From Musa acuminata AAA Group (lineage: Eukaryota > Streptophyta > Magnoliopsida > Zingiberales > Musaceae): a stretch of DNA of 64,000 nt. Within the stretch, counting starts at the first letter, position 1. Every line of letters starts with the position of its first letter. The stretch spans positions 20,156,001-20,220,000 of the forward strand of contig NC_088355.1 of assembly GCF_036884655.1 (NCBI RefSeq). Direction: 5' to 3'. A model generated the notes under the pieces. The model saw only the letters and a list, made by a program, of their open reading frames with translations, searched no databases and had not been told where the DNA came from. Positions 47,101 through 56,711 of the stretch are shown here, one piece after another. A program made the translations under genes and the position numbers.

Positions 47101-50100
47101 CGAAAGTGTAAGATTTATTACAACAAAGATTAATAAGGCACTTTCATTATGGTAAAAATCAATAATCCATAAATCACAAGATTCATATGCATAATTTCAA
47201 AATTTATTAAGCATGATCATTATGCATGACACTAAAACATGGTTTCAAAATGTTTAATATTTTCATTACATCATTATACTATGGTTTCATTGAACATAAT
47301 TTTGAATGATTCTTATAGATAACTAAAACTTCTTTAGTTTTAATTTATGTGATTGACTTTATATTAGCATGCTCAAGTTTTGTTCTTATGTCAAAAACAT
47401 ACATCATGTTTGAAAACCAAAGATAAGGTTTAAAAAAAATCATCAAGCCTTCCATATAAAAACCATGCATCATCATTGAAGGTTAATATACAAATCATCA
47501 AAATACACATTCTTGCTTCTCAAGCATATATATATGATTATTTAAATCTAACATTTTATTCTATTAACATAAAACAAACAATTTTCAAGAAAAATAATTA
47601 TTCAAAAGAAAAGAGAAAATGCATAATGGAAAACATCAAGTAATTTCAAAATAATTCAAGAGAGTTGAGTTACTTACCTTGTAGTCGAAGCCCGTCAAAG
47701 CCCAATTCGCCGTTTTACCTTTGGAAGTTCTTGATTCATCCTTGGTTGCCTTCCTCTTCTTTGGCCTCTTCCTCCGTTCAAGTTCATTGTTTATTTTAGA
47801 TTTTTGTCTAATAAACTTATTAAGATTTAGTGTTCGAAATTCAAGTTCATCATTGTCCTCATCACTTGAGTCATTGCTCAAATGGTATCCATTTGTCCGG
47901 AGTTCCAAATCCTTCCTGTTATTTGGAAGGTGATTTTGTTCATCATGTGCATTGTGCACCATTTCATATGTCATCAACAACCCAATTAGTTCTTCAAGTG
48001 GAAAAATATTTAAATCTTTTGTTTCTTGTATTGCGGTTATTTTAGAATCCCACTTTTTTGGAAGGGATCTTAAGATCTTGCTTACGAGATCAAAATTCGA
48101 AAAAGATTTACCAAGAACTCTTAGATTATTGACGACATCCGTGAAATGGGTGTACATGTCGCCTATAGTCTCGCTTGGTTGCATTTGAAAAAGCTCAAAA
48201 TCATGCAATAAAATGTTAACTTTCGAGTCTTTGACTCTACTAGTTCCCTCGTGCGTGATTTCAAGTGTTCGCCAAATATCGAAAGCCGTTTCGCACGTAG
48301 AAATCCGATTGAACTCATTTTTGTCCAAAGCGCAAAATAAGGCATTCATAGCCTTTGCGTTTAAAGAAAAATATTTCTTCTCCCAATCCGACCATTCGTT
48401 CATCGGTTTAGAGGGAAGTTGAAAACCATTTTTAACGATATTCCATAAATCCAAATTCATAGAAATCAAGAAAACTCTCATTCGAGTTTTCCAATAAGTG
48501 TAGTCCAATCCGTTAAACAACGGTGGACGAACAACCGATAAGCCCTCTTGAAAGCCATGAAGAGTCATTTCTCTCGAGTGTAAATCTGAAATGAGAAATA
48601 CCGGGCTCTGATACCAATTGTTAGGATCGGAGCGGTACTAAGAGGGGGGGGGTGAATTAGTGCAGCGGTGAAGTGCGATAAACTTTTCACGATTTAAACA
48701 CTTTTCGGAAACTTCGTACGATAAAAGCAACGTTTTCGTTTAAAACCGTTTCGATTGCGTTTTAACTTGAAGAGATAAGTAAGACGGAGACAAAGCAGTA
48801 TAGCATTAAAGTGCAAATGGTTTGCAGTAATATAAATGACAATAAGTAAATGCAAACTAGAGATTACGCCGATTTTACAGTGGTTCGGTCAAATGACCTA
48901 CATCCACTTGCGAGGCCCCTCTTCGATGAGGCTCCCACCTTCCACTAGGAAATCTCTTGAAAGGGAAGGGTAAATACCCCTCTTACAACTTTTACAAGCG
49001 GTTCACTCTCTTATAGATTTTCAGCAAGAAAGAAGGAGGTGAACACTAGCAAATTGAAAACAAGACTAGCAAAGACTCTTCTAAGACTTTTCTCTCAATC
49101 ACTTGCTGCTCAAAAAGTTATCTTCTCAGCTGAGACTTGAGGGGTATTTATAGGCCTCAAGAGGATTCAAATTTGGGCTCCAAAAATTTGAATTCTCTTA
49201 TGTTCCCGATGCTGGCGGTGCCACCGCCTAGGCCAATTCAGCTCACTGGTTGGGCTCCAAACTTGGCCCAAACCAGTCCGAACTCGGGCTCAATTGGCCC
49301 CTACTTGGGTTATAGGATTAACACCTAATCTTAACCCTAATTAATGTGCTAACTACGAATTTAAAGACATTTTCTAAGCTATTACAAAGTCCGTAAGTCA
49401 AGACTTCTTCCGGCGAGCTTCCGACGAACTTCCGACGGTCTTCCGATAAAGTCTCGGAAACCATTCTGCAAACTCCCGGCAAGCTCTTAGACTTCACGAT
49501 TTGATCTTGACGAGTTCCAACGAGCTTCTTCGGCAAGCTCCGATCTTTCTCGACGAGCTCCGCGAACTTCCAACGAACCTTCCGGCGAGCTTCCGAAAAA
49601 CCCTTCGGCAAGCTCCCTACTCATTCTCGGCTAGTTCCGGCAGCATTCCTGACGAACCTTCGGACTTCCGTCGAACTCTTGAACTCGCAATGAATCCTTC
49701 GTGCTTGACTCCGACACTTTGTTTTGCTTTATGTCTTCGTCGTTATCGTAGTTAATCCTGCACACACATGCTAAAACTCTACTCTGATCTAGACAATTAT
49801 TACAACGCGAATTGATATTCTGTTGCCCAGCACGTCATTGGTTGGCGCTTCGTCCGATTCTTCGGCGCATCGTCCTCTCTTGCGGCTTGTTGCCCAATCG
49901 GCGATTGACCTCCGCAACGCCGATATCCTTGGCGCAATTCCGCTCTTGGCCCGATGCCCGACGTCCGAAGCCTTCTGCCATCCAATATCCTAACATGATC
50001 TCCTCCGGCGCAACATTAATTCCTCCTGTCTTAATTGTCTAATCCTGATCGAGTAGACCTGCATCACTCAAAATGCAGTTAAACATAAACAAAATTATCA

Positions 50101-52868
50101 ATTGGTTTCATCATCAAAATACGAGATTCAACAGCTACTCCTTTGTTCTCTAAACATTTCCAAACCTGGATACCATCAGGCCCGACACTCTTAACTATTT
50201 TCAACTTCTTTAATGTATCTTTTACTTCATTAGTTTTAATTTTACGAATAAATCTATGATTATTAAATCTATCACTATTGTTTATCATTAAATTTAAGTC
50301 CTGTGTGGAATATTCATTAAATAATTTATAAAAATAGTTTATTCTTAAATAATTTATTTATTTTTCATATTTTCTTAATCTCATTATTATTAACAAATAT
50401 TATTTGATCTTCATCTTTAATACATCTAATATTACTTAATCGTTATATTTTTTTCCCTAGCTTTAGCATTTTAATATATATCTTTTTTTCATCATCTTTA
50501 CTACCTAATTTATTATAAAAATTATCATAAGCCTTATATCTTGTCATACTAACCACTTTTTTAGCCTCTTTTTTATATCTTTTAAATTTTTTCTCATTTT
50601 TATAATTTTGCCAATCTTTAAAACATGATCTTTTAGTAAAAACTATTTTTTGAGCTTCCTCGTACCACCACTTATTTTTCCTTAATATTACACCTTTATC
50701 TTTAGTTTTACCAGAATTTCTTTTTTTAAGCTCCTAATCTTATTAACTATCTTAGTCCGAATAATATTAATATTATCCTCATCTAAATTCTAAGTCACCT
50801 TCCTTTTATCACATTATCATTTTTAAAATTCCATCATCTAGTCCTAGTAAATTTTTTAATTTTTCATTATTTTATTTTCTATAGTAAATATCTAATACCA
50901 TCAACCTATGTCGATTAGCCAAACTTTTGCCAAGTATAACTTTATAATCCTTACAAATACTTTTATCTACCATTTTAGTGAGAAAAAAGTCTATTTGACT
51001 ATAGTTGTGACCACTCTTTGGAGTAATTAAATGTTCATCTCTCTTCTTAGAGCGGGTATTTACAAAGTTGCAAAATCCAAAATCATACAGTCATCTTCAT
51101 TTTTCTCTCCATAATCGAAGCCCTCATTCACCCCTTTATATTCATCATATGTTTTTACATGACCATTCAAATATCTTCCAATTATAAGTTTTTCGGTTAT
51201 TAACATTCTTTGAATGATATCATCTAAGTTTTATCAAAATTTTCTTTTGGTTTGATTATCCAATCCGACTTGAGAGGCATAAGTACTAATGACATTCAAA
51301 ACATCTTGTCCTTTCACAAATTTTAGAATTATAATTCTATCTCCAATTCTTTTTACATCTACAACATTGTTCTTATGACCCTTATCAACAATAATTCTTT
51401 TATCGTTTTTGTGTTTAACTTTCTTAGTATATCAAATTTTAAATCTAATACTATTAATCTCTCTAGATTTTTCCCCTACTTAGTCTTTTGTAAGCAAATA
51501 ATATTTTTTTTTTTATCATTGTGTTTACCAATTTTAATCCATTTCCTGAAAGAATTCCTATATTCCAAGTTGCTAACCTAATCTTTTGTTCTTGAACTAA
51601 TTTCCTTACTCCCATTGTTCCGAAACATTGAAAGGACTCTTACCTACTTGGCACCGCATCCATGCGCCGATGTGATGGGACGCTTCTGAGTGACCTCCTA
51701 GCCCATCATTTGCAATTCGGGCCACCTAGGTAGCGAAGGTGCCTTGGGTCACTTTTCGGTGATGACCTAGCTTTATATTGAAATCGGTTAAGATTCATAT
51801 TCATGAGATCTGTCATAGTTTTACATTGGTTGTCAATGACCTAACGTAACCCTCCACCTTTTTCATCCGGGCTTGGGATCGGAATTGGCAGTGTTCTTGG
51901 GACCGTCAGATTATTTTGCTCCTTCTCGATACTTGTTATATTGTTTGTGATCTCGTGGTGTATGAAAATTAGGATATTTTGTGCGTATGAGTTGCCTTCT
52001 CCATGATGCTTCAGCTTTTGCAGGTGGTCCAACTTATTATCTCAGAATTAGTCTCTATTTATCTTTTCTTTAAAAGCCATTCTTTCATTTCTACTTTAGC
52101 CCTTGAGACTAGGTTTTGAAGTTTCCTTTTTGTTGTTTTCATCTTTTTAGTGTTTGTTACTTGGTAAAGCTCATTTTCCGTTATTGCCTATCTTGGTTGA
52201 AGGAGTGCATGTACTAATGTTTGTCAAAACAATGATCCTGCATTCCTTTTGTACAGATTGATGATTTTCACCTGTTTCCACTAAATATTGAATTTGTTTC
52301 AGGTAGTCTCTTTATTAAGACAAACTGGTCCACTGGGTGAATTGTCTGAAATGATTTACATGTTGGATCTTTCCTCCATACCTTATGTCTACCTAATCAA
52401 AGCTCAAAGCATGTGTACATTTTAACCAGTCCATTATGGTATATGTTTGTCTTGATCTTGAATCAGCTAGTTTGCTACCACAATCAATTAATTTTATTTC
52501 TGAAACTTTTATCCTGTGCTGTTGCTTTGAAGGATACTTAGGAGAAGCAAACATGAAGTTGTACCAGAAAACATGGATGGTGGTGAGTCAGATGACAATG
52601 ATGGCGATGAGAAAGACAGGGATGAGGATGGAGATGATCAAGAAGACGTCGGAGGCAAAGATCTCTCGGGGAGGAGAATGATGGCAAAGGAGATGAAGAT
52701 GATGATGACCCTGAGGCCAATTATGGAGGAGGAAGCGAAGAGGAGGATTATGAAGATGATGATGGGGACGAGGATCAAGAAGAGGAAGGGGAAGAGGAAG
52801 ATGAAGAAGATGAGAATGATGAAGAGGACAAGGAACTACCACAGCCAGCTACCAAGAAGAGGAAGTGA
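41198..52868 (+). CDS. Asp/Glu-rich nuclear acidic protein, split by a giant intron and frameshifted
   Basis: First coding exon 41198-41287: 30 residues beginning MEASCRSESS and ending GDCLGRGK before a GT donor. Last exon 52533-52868: begins after TTTGAAG with ILRRSKHEVVPENMDGGE, becomes almost purely Asp, Glu and Gly, and ends PQPATKKRK, an NLS-like basic tail. This resembles plant acidic proteins that have a GRGK start, an LRRSKHE block, an acidic body and a PxKKRK end; their function is unclear to me. Two problems: the phases of the two exons do not match, so at least one small exon is missing from my model (a candidate lies near 52298). Also, in the GGGG run at 52668-52671 the reading frame must shift by one to keep the acidic body to the stop at 52866-52868. 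The intron carries a LINE and a nested copia element. Confidence 0.5.
42455..42575. repeat. (TA)n tracts flanking a GC-rich hairpin
   Basis: Two (TA)n tracts (about 42457-42480 and 42552-42573) enclose a GC island. Within it AAAAGGCGACGTC (42483-42495) and GACGTCGCCTTTT (42509-42521) form a perfect 13-bp inverted repeat, followed by another GGCGACGTCGCC palindrome near 42536-42547. It lies inside the LINE 3' half and is not part of a known LINE motif. Confidence 0.85.
43279..44794 (-). repeat. 3' LTR of the complete copia element
   Basis: Plus-strand ends TGTTAGGATCGG and ATTCAACA. It contains one GGCGGTGCCACCGCC palindrome (43875-43889). Its TATA region reads TATAAAAA on the minus strand, a one-base change from the TATAAATA of the 5' LTR. 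Confidence 0.93.
44795..47635 (-). other. AT-rich non-coding internal region of the complete copia element
   Basis: No protein is credible. Near the LTR are purine tracts (as complements CTCCCCATTTTTGATGAT at 44797, TTCTCCCCCTTTGTCATC at 44991 and TTCCCCCTTTGTCATTG at 45888), the multiple-polypurine-tract pattern known from Sireviruses. Bases 45100-45880 repeat GCTAGCAA, AAGATAGCA and TTTTGCTTCTT words, and 46000-47600 are AT-rich mosaic. It matches the internal region of the outer element at 9040-12871, so the family has this layout. Confidence 0.75.
47636..48568 (-). CDS. Copia-type gag protein (UBN2-like), intact
   Basis: A 310-residue ORF. The start MTLHGFQEGLSVVRPPLFNG, then YWKTRMRVFL and DLWNIV, is the usual N-terminus of plant copia gag. 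The UBN2-like core covers about residues 55-200 (FDIWRTLEITHEGT, LHDFELF, GDMYTHFTDVVNNLRVLG, LPKKWDSKITAIQE). An acidic patch (LSNDSSDEDNDELEF) and a Lys/Arg-rich patch (RRKRPKKRKATK) follow. There is no CCHC zinc knuckle and no protease. It would form particles that package the RNA if supplied with pol in trans. The last 13 or so codons lie beyond a strong splice donor (AAG|GTAAGTAAC), so the spliced product may have a different end. Confidence 0.88.
   Translation of the reverse strand: MTLHGFQEGLSVVRPPLFNGLDYTYWKTRMRVFLISMNLDLWNIVKNGFQLPSKPMNEWSDWEKKYFSLNAKAMNALFCALDKNEFNRISTCETAFDIWRTLEITHEGTSRVKDSKVNILLHDFELFQMQPSETIGDMYTHFTDVVNNLRVLGKSFSNFDLVSKILRSLPKKWDSKITAIQETKDLNIFPLEELIGLLMTYEMVHNAHDEQNHLPNNRKDLELRTNGYHLSNDSSDEDNDELEFRTLNLNKFIRQKSKINNELERRKRPKKRKATKDESRTSKGKTANWALTGFDYKVSNSTLLNYFEIT
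47670..47684 (-). promoter_or_regulatory. Candidate splice donor near the end of copia gag
   Basis: On the minus strand the gag frame reads ...TTCGACTACAAG then GTAAGTAACTC, a near-perfect plant 5' splice site. The same site is kept in the outer element at about 12908-12918. Whether it is used is unknown. Confidence 0.45.
48605..48616 (-). other. Primer-binding site of the complete copia element
   Basis: GCTCTGATACCA on the plus strand (TGGTATCAGAGC on the minus strand), perfectly complementary to the initiator methionine tRNA, two bases from the LTR at 48619. Confidence 0.92.
48619..50133 (-). repeat. 5' LTR of the complete copia element
   Basis: 1,515 bp. On the minus strand the TATA box TATAAATA is at 49145-49152, with one GGCGGTGCCACCGCC palindrome at 49214-49228, about 60 bp upstream of it. 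The shared LTR ends define the same family as the solo LTRs. Confidence 0.93.
49145..49152 (-). promoter_or_regulatory. TATA box in the 5' LTR of the complete element
   Basis: TATAAATA on the minus strand in the context GAGGCCTATAAATACCCC; the expected core promoter of the element. Confidence 0.75.
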
Positions 52869-53954
52869 GGCAGGGGGTGTGGGTCGTGTGGCATCTGGTC
52901 CTCAAGAGTTTGTTTCATTTTGGTCACTGTTGGTTAGACAATAGCATTAAGGTGGAGTTTAGTTTCTGGCTGGGAGTGGGTCCTCATCGATTATTAGGCA
53001 AAGAGGGATAACTTGCCGTCAGTGAACATGATACTTAAATGTTCTTCATTGTATATGTTCAAGGCTACTTCTTGTGCTCAGTGCTACTCTATACCCTTAA
53101 CCTGGAGGCCAAGTATAATCCTAGTTGCTTGTCTTTTCATTTTTGCGAGAAGGTTTAATAATTTTTTTGTTAATGTTGCTGGTAGATCTCTTTCTTTAAA
53201 ATGAGTAGTTGCTGATAGTCTATTCTTCTGGTCAAATTGCAGTGTCAATGACAGCAATGAGCCTCAGTTGAACACTACATGCATGCTATTTTATTACTTA
53301 TATCATGGGTCAAAAATCTCACATGCAAGTCTAAGTGCAGGTTGTTTGGTGTCACAACAGTGTGAAAACAGACGTACCAATGGTCACTTTGGTGGAGTAA
53401 GTGAAAGTAGTACTCTTAAGTCTCAAGTACCCAGGGCATGCTTGTTTAATGCAGAAAAACACAAGAGAGATGTATGCGTCAAGGTTATCTATACCTGGGA
53501 TGAGTTTCTAACAGCTGTAATGACAAAAAGTTGATCCTTTCTCCTCAGTGTGATGAAGAGATACATTACAATGGATATTTAACATGAATAATATTTCTTA
53601 TATTATAAGCCATTCGCTGCCCTAACATCTATAATGTTTTAGGTTGCACAAACACCAAGACAAATGCAGCTAGAAACAAAATGCAACTAACAAAGGTATA
53701 TGTTCTTTGACTTTCCCTATGAGAAACCTATTTATTTCAGATATAGCTCTGCATCTTTTAATTATGTTGGTTGAAATGGTTAAATGGGGTTAAGACTAAA
53801 GATCTATTAAGGACTTGCTAAGACTGTCTGAAAGGTGGCAATTTGTTATCTGAAAATTGTTAATTGTATGATGTATGAACACACTTTTATGCTAAAGTTT
53901 CTGTGCTGTTTAAAAACAAATTTTTATGCTTAAGTAAATAAAAATTCGTTCTTT
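52869..53954. other. 3' flank of the acidic-protein gene and intergenic DNA
   Basis: The first ~350 bp after the stop are probably 3' untranslated region (TTTG-rich, no conserved frame). A frame at 53268-53534 has no recognisable features. Nothing else is supported. Confidence 0.45.
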
Positions 53955-54205
53955 TCTACTTTGTGTCATATTCCAGGGTCTGCAGTACTGAACTGTACTG
54001 CCCGGTACATATCAGTCCGACCGGTTACCGATACGCTTGACCGTCTGTTACCGGTCCGAGTGCACGGTAGCACTGCAGCAGTGCTATAGTACTCGGCACA
54101 CCTGAGTGTACCGTTTGATACACCTGGGTGTACCGTATCGGTACCGAGCCCAGGTCAAAATACCGATACGATACGGTATTACGAACCTTGTCATATTCTA
54201 TGTGA
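53955..54205. repeat. GGTACCG-rich dispersed repeat, best copy
   Basis: About 250 bp, GC-rich compared with its surroundings, with repeated GTACCG, CCGATACG and ACACCTGGGTGTACCG words. The right end, CGATACGGTATTACGAACCTT, is loosely complementary to the left end, suggesting worn terminal inverted repeats of a MITE-like element. It resembles the SET-gene intron repeats at 26280 and 28415. Confidence 0.6.
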
Positions 54206-56711
54206 TTTTACATGAAGTTGAGATGGATCTGAAAGCTCAAATAGAGTGTGAACTTGGAGCTGCAAAGTCTCTGTGAAACCCAATTAGCCAAGTAGTCTTC
54301 CTGAAGGTACCTCAATTATATTGATATTATTACTTATTTGTTATATTCTTAGATTTCTGCTTTGTACTGATTGTAGTAGCTAATGATGCTATTATGTCAA
54401 AGCATCTAATTGTAGCACACAATTCCTTATTTTAATCAATGTATCTGTTCAAACTGACAATGATCTGGAATTTAAATTTCAATTGCTGTCCTTTGCCTCC
54501 TCAAACAAATGGCTTTCAAGTACAGAGAAAGAAAAGGGAATGTCATTAATGTAGCACTTGCTACAGTAAGTTGGCAGTTTGGAAATTTAAAATCAAGCAA
54601 TGATGAATGACACTAGTGAGTGGAATTTTTAAACCTAGCTTGGCTCAGTAGCACCTAATGTAGGTTAAGAGCTTGAGATATTTAACAACTGCTTTTAACA
54701 TTGTCCATTATATTTGAGGTTAAAAAAAATGATGTCTGTCGATATGAATAGGTCTTTATTATAATGTTCAAGAAGCAAGAGAAAATCACCTATAATCTGG
54801 ATTATACAATCATTATCGTAAGCTCTCTACCAGTTGACTGTCCATGGAGTCAATGGCAAATTTTCTGGCTCTGATTCTCTTATTTGCATTCAACTATTTA
54901 AGCCCGAGTGATTTATAGGGGTATCATATGAAGAAAAAAGGGACAGTGATGTATCATATTTCAGCTGTATGTTAGTTTGTGTCATTGTTTTCTTCTGATC
55001 AGTTTAATTGTAACACTTTGTCGTCTATGTGAATGGAGAACTTAAGATCTGAGCCATTAGATCTCCCTTTGTTTGGCATTGGCAATGTCAACTTTTGACT
55101 GTTTGTAATATTTTTGGATCACAATTGTGTTTTCTTGCTGTTTTTCTTGACGATCTTGAAATAATTGTTTATTGTTCAGGACTTTATTCAGGAAAGCCTG
55201 CAAAGTAGTGGACACACTGGGATGGAAGTTATAACTCTGGTTGATATATCGTGAGAGATGTTACTATCAATTACTGTATTCTCAGGGAAATGAATTCATT
55301 ATCGTTTCAATTTTCCAAGCTAATATCATGGTGTGTCAAAATTGAACTGATCTGCAGGTACTTGATGTAGTTATTTGAAAAAAGGAAGTTGCAAGCAGTG
55401 AGACCAAATGATCGAGCAGTGTTGAGTCTGACTAAAAAAAAGGGAAAACAAAGAGTAAAGGAAGAACAACAGTGAGACCAACTATATAGATCCAATCTGG
55501 AGACTCTGCTCAAGGTTGCAAGCAAATCTTGTATTGTTGCTACTTTCATTTCATTATTGGTGAAATATTAATAACTAAGCTTGCGAAATAAGTTTTGTCA
55601 GTGATCGATATATGTTCATTTCCAACCTTCAGAACAAATTGGCCTCAAAGTGTGAGCATATAAGCACTTTCTTTGTCTTGGATATCTTTGTTTTAGGTAC
55701 TCATGTAGTGGTGCCTAAATTAGCTAAGCTAATGTATATTTATGAAGATTGATTGTTTCTTTGCGATTTAAAAAAAATTAGGGTTCGAGTCTCATGAACA
55801 ATCAATCTTTCTAAATGTAAGAGTGGTGAGGATGTATCGATGGGAGTCTCCTGCACTTTGGTTTGTCCATTTGAATCAGGCGATGTGTGATCACAGTGGC
55901 ATGTCATTCTTCAGAAAAGCACAGCAGCTTTCAATTTGAATTCTTGATAAGCACAGACAAAAGTTGAGTACAAAACCAACTTATCAATCTAAGCCGGGAT
56001 GAAGATTTTAGATATTTACGCATATGCCGTTCACACGCATCGACGAGGGTCTCGTAAAAGTCCGAGCGATACTTCGTTACCCGCTGGTGTTACCCGCCGC
56101 GATACCTGCTCTGTCATTGCAGACGGCAATTGAACCTGTGGGCTTCGCCACGGGACCCGATCGGACATAGTTTCGTACAAACCCATTTACAAGTGGACAC
56201 GCTCCCACGTTCATAAACGTGGCTAGCGATGATTGGGAAGGATTATTGATCTTTGCTTTGCGACATGCAGTTGATCCTACCGTGGGGGGAATCGAACCTT
56301 TACCCCTTCCATTCCCAGCAACATAAATGAAAGCAGAGCTTTAAAACAGAGACTCTGCTCCTCCTCGGTCGACGAACCAGCCCTGTCGCCGATCCCCAGT
56401 CCGAGTCGACTCACCTGTCCTTTTCTTCACTCGCTCTGGTAGATTTAGAACTCAAAACATTATTACTTTTCTTTTTCTTTTATTTTTTTTGTTTATCATA
56501 AATCTAGCAGGCAGAAGCAGCTCTCTCTCTCTGGCTTTTATCTCGCGCTATTTCTCTCTAATAATAAGTATATTGTTGTAATTGTGGATGAATTAAAAAT
56601 ATTATGAGCGTGACTCAGTGAGTTCGGGCTCCGAGTCGGGACCCATCTGGTCCGATCGATGAGGCTTATATCCCGCTGCTCCATCCGATCCAACGCTCAG
56701 ATCCGCTTCCA
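54206..56711. other. Intergenic region and UBP22-like gene promoter
   Basis: 54206-55960 is AT-rich and shows no gene on either strand. 55990-56340 is more GC-rich, with short inverted repeats such as CCCACGTTCATAAACGTGG (56202-56220). 56510-56600 has CT-rich runs typical of plant core promoters or 5' untranslated regions. An ATG at 56659 opens a different frame that overlaps the UBP22-like start. Confidence 0.45.

Larger units (their letters stand above)
43279..50133 (-). mobile_element. Complete gag-only Sirevirus-like copia element (target duplication GCTAC)
   Basis: A 6,855-bp element with LTRs of 1,516 bp (43279-44794) and 1,515 bp (48619-50133), flanked by GCTAC at 43274-43278 and 50134-50138. 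The orientation is minus: primer site at 48605-48616, gag at 47636-48568, polypurine tract next to 44795. The 3.8-kb internal region encodes gag and nothing else recognisable. The LTRs differ at few positions, implying recent movement with enzymes supplied by another element. It sits in the reverse transcriptase of a LINE. Confidence 0.95.
41780..51895 (-). mobile_element. RTE-type LINE, decayed, split by a copia insertion
   Basis: Read on the minus strand from about 51895 down to 41780, with 43279-50133 being a later insertion. The 5' part (about 51840-51650) has the leader CCGGGCTTGGGATCGG region. An apurinic endonuclease region follows near 50870-51030 (HNYSQIDFFLTKM). Reverse transcriptase begins near 50150-50290 (KKLKIVKSVGPDGIQVWK), is cut by the copia element, and resumes at 43273. 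The catalytic LFVDDIILIDE is at about 42665-42690. The 3' end carries CATGTAGCCGACCTC and CTTTATTCTTGTTCTTGTAG, typical of plant RTE elements. Many stops and frameshifts make it inactive. End points are approximate and no target duplication was identified. Confidence 0.8.

Noticed and set aside
52436..52842. Other frames over the acidic exon (Met/Lys-rich plus strand, His/Leu/Pro-rich minus strand)
   Set aside because: Typical shadows of GAT/GAA-rich coding sequence.
53268..53534. 88-residue plus-strand frame downstream of the acidic gene
   Set aside because: No recognisable domain, ordinary composition of AT-rich intergenic DNA; cannot be supported.
56262..56310. tRNA-like T-arm on the minus strand (GGTTCGATTCC next to CCCCCCACGG)
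   Set aside because: The stem does not pair as a T-arm, and no D-arm, anticodon arm or acceptor stem could be found upstream.
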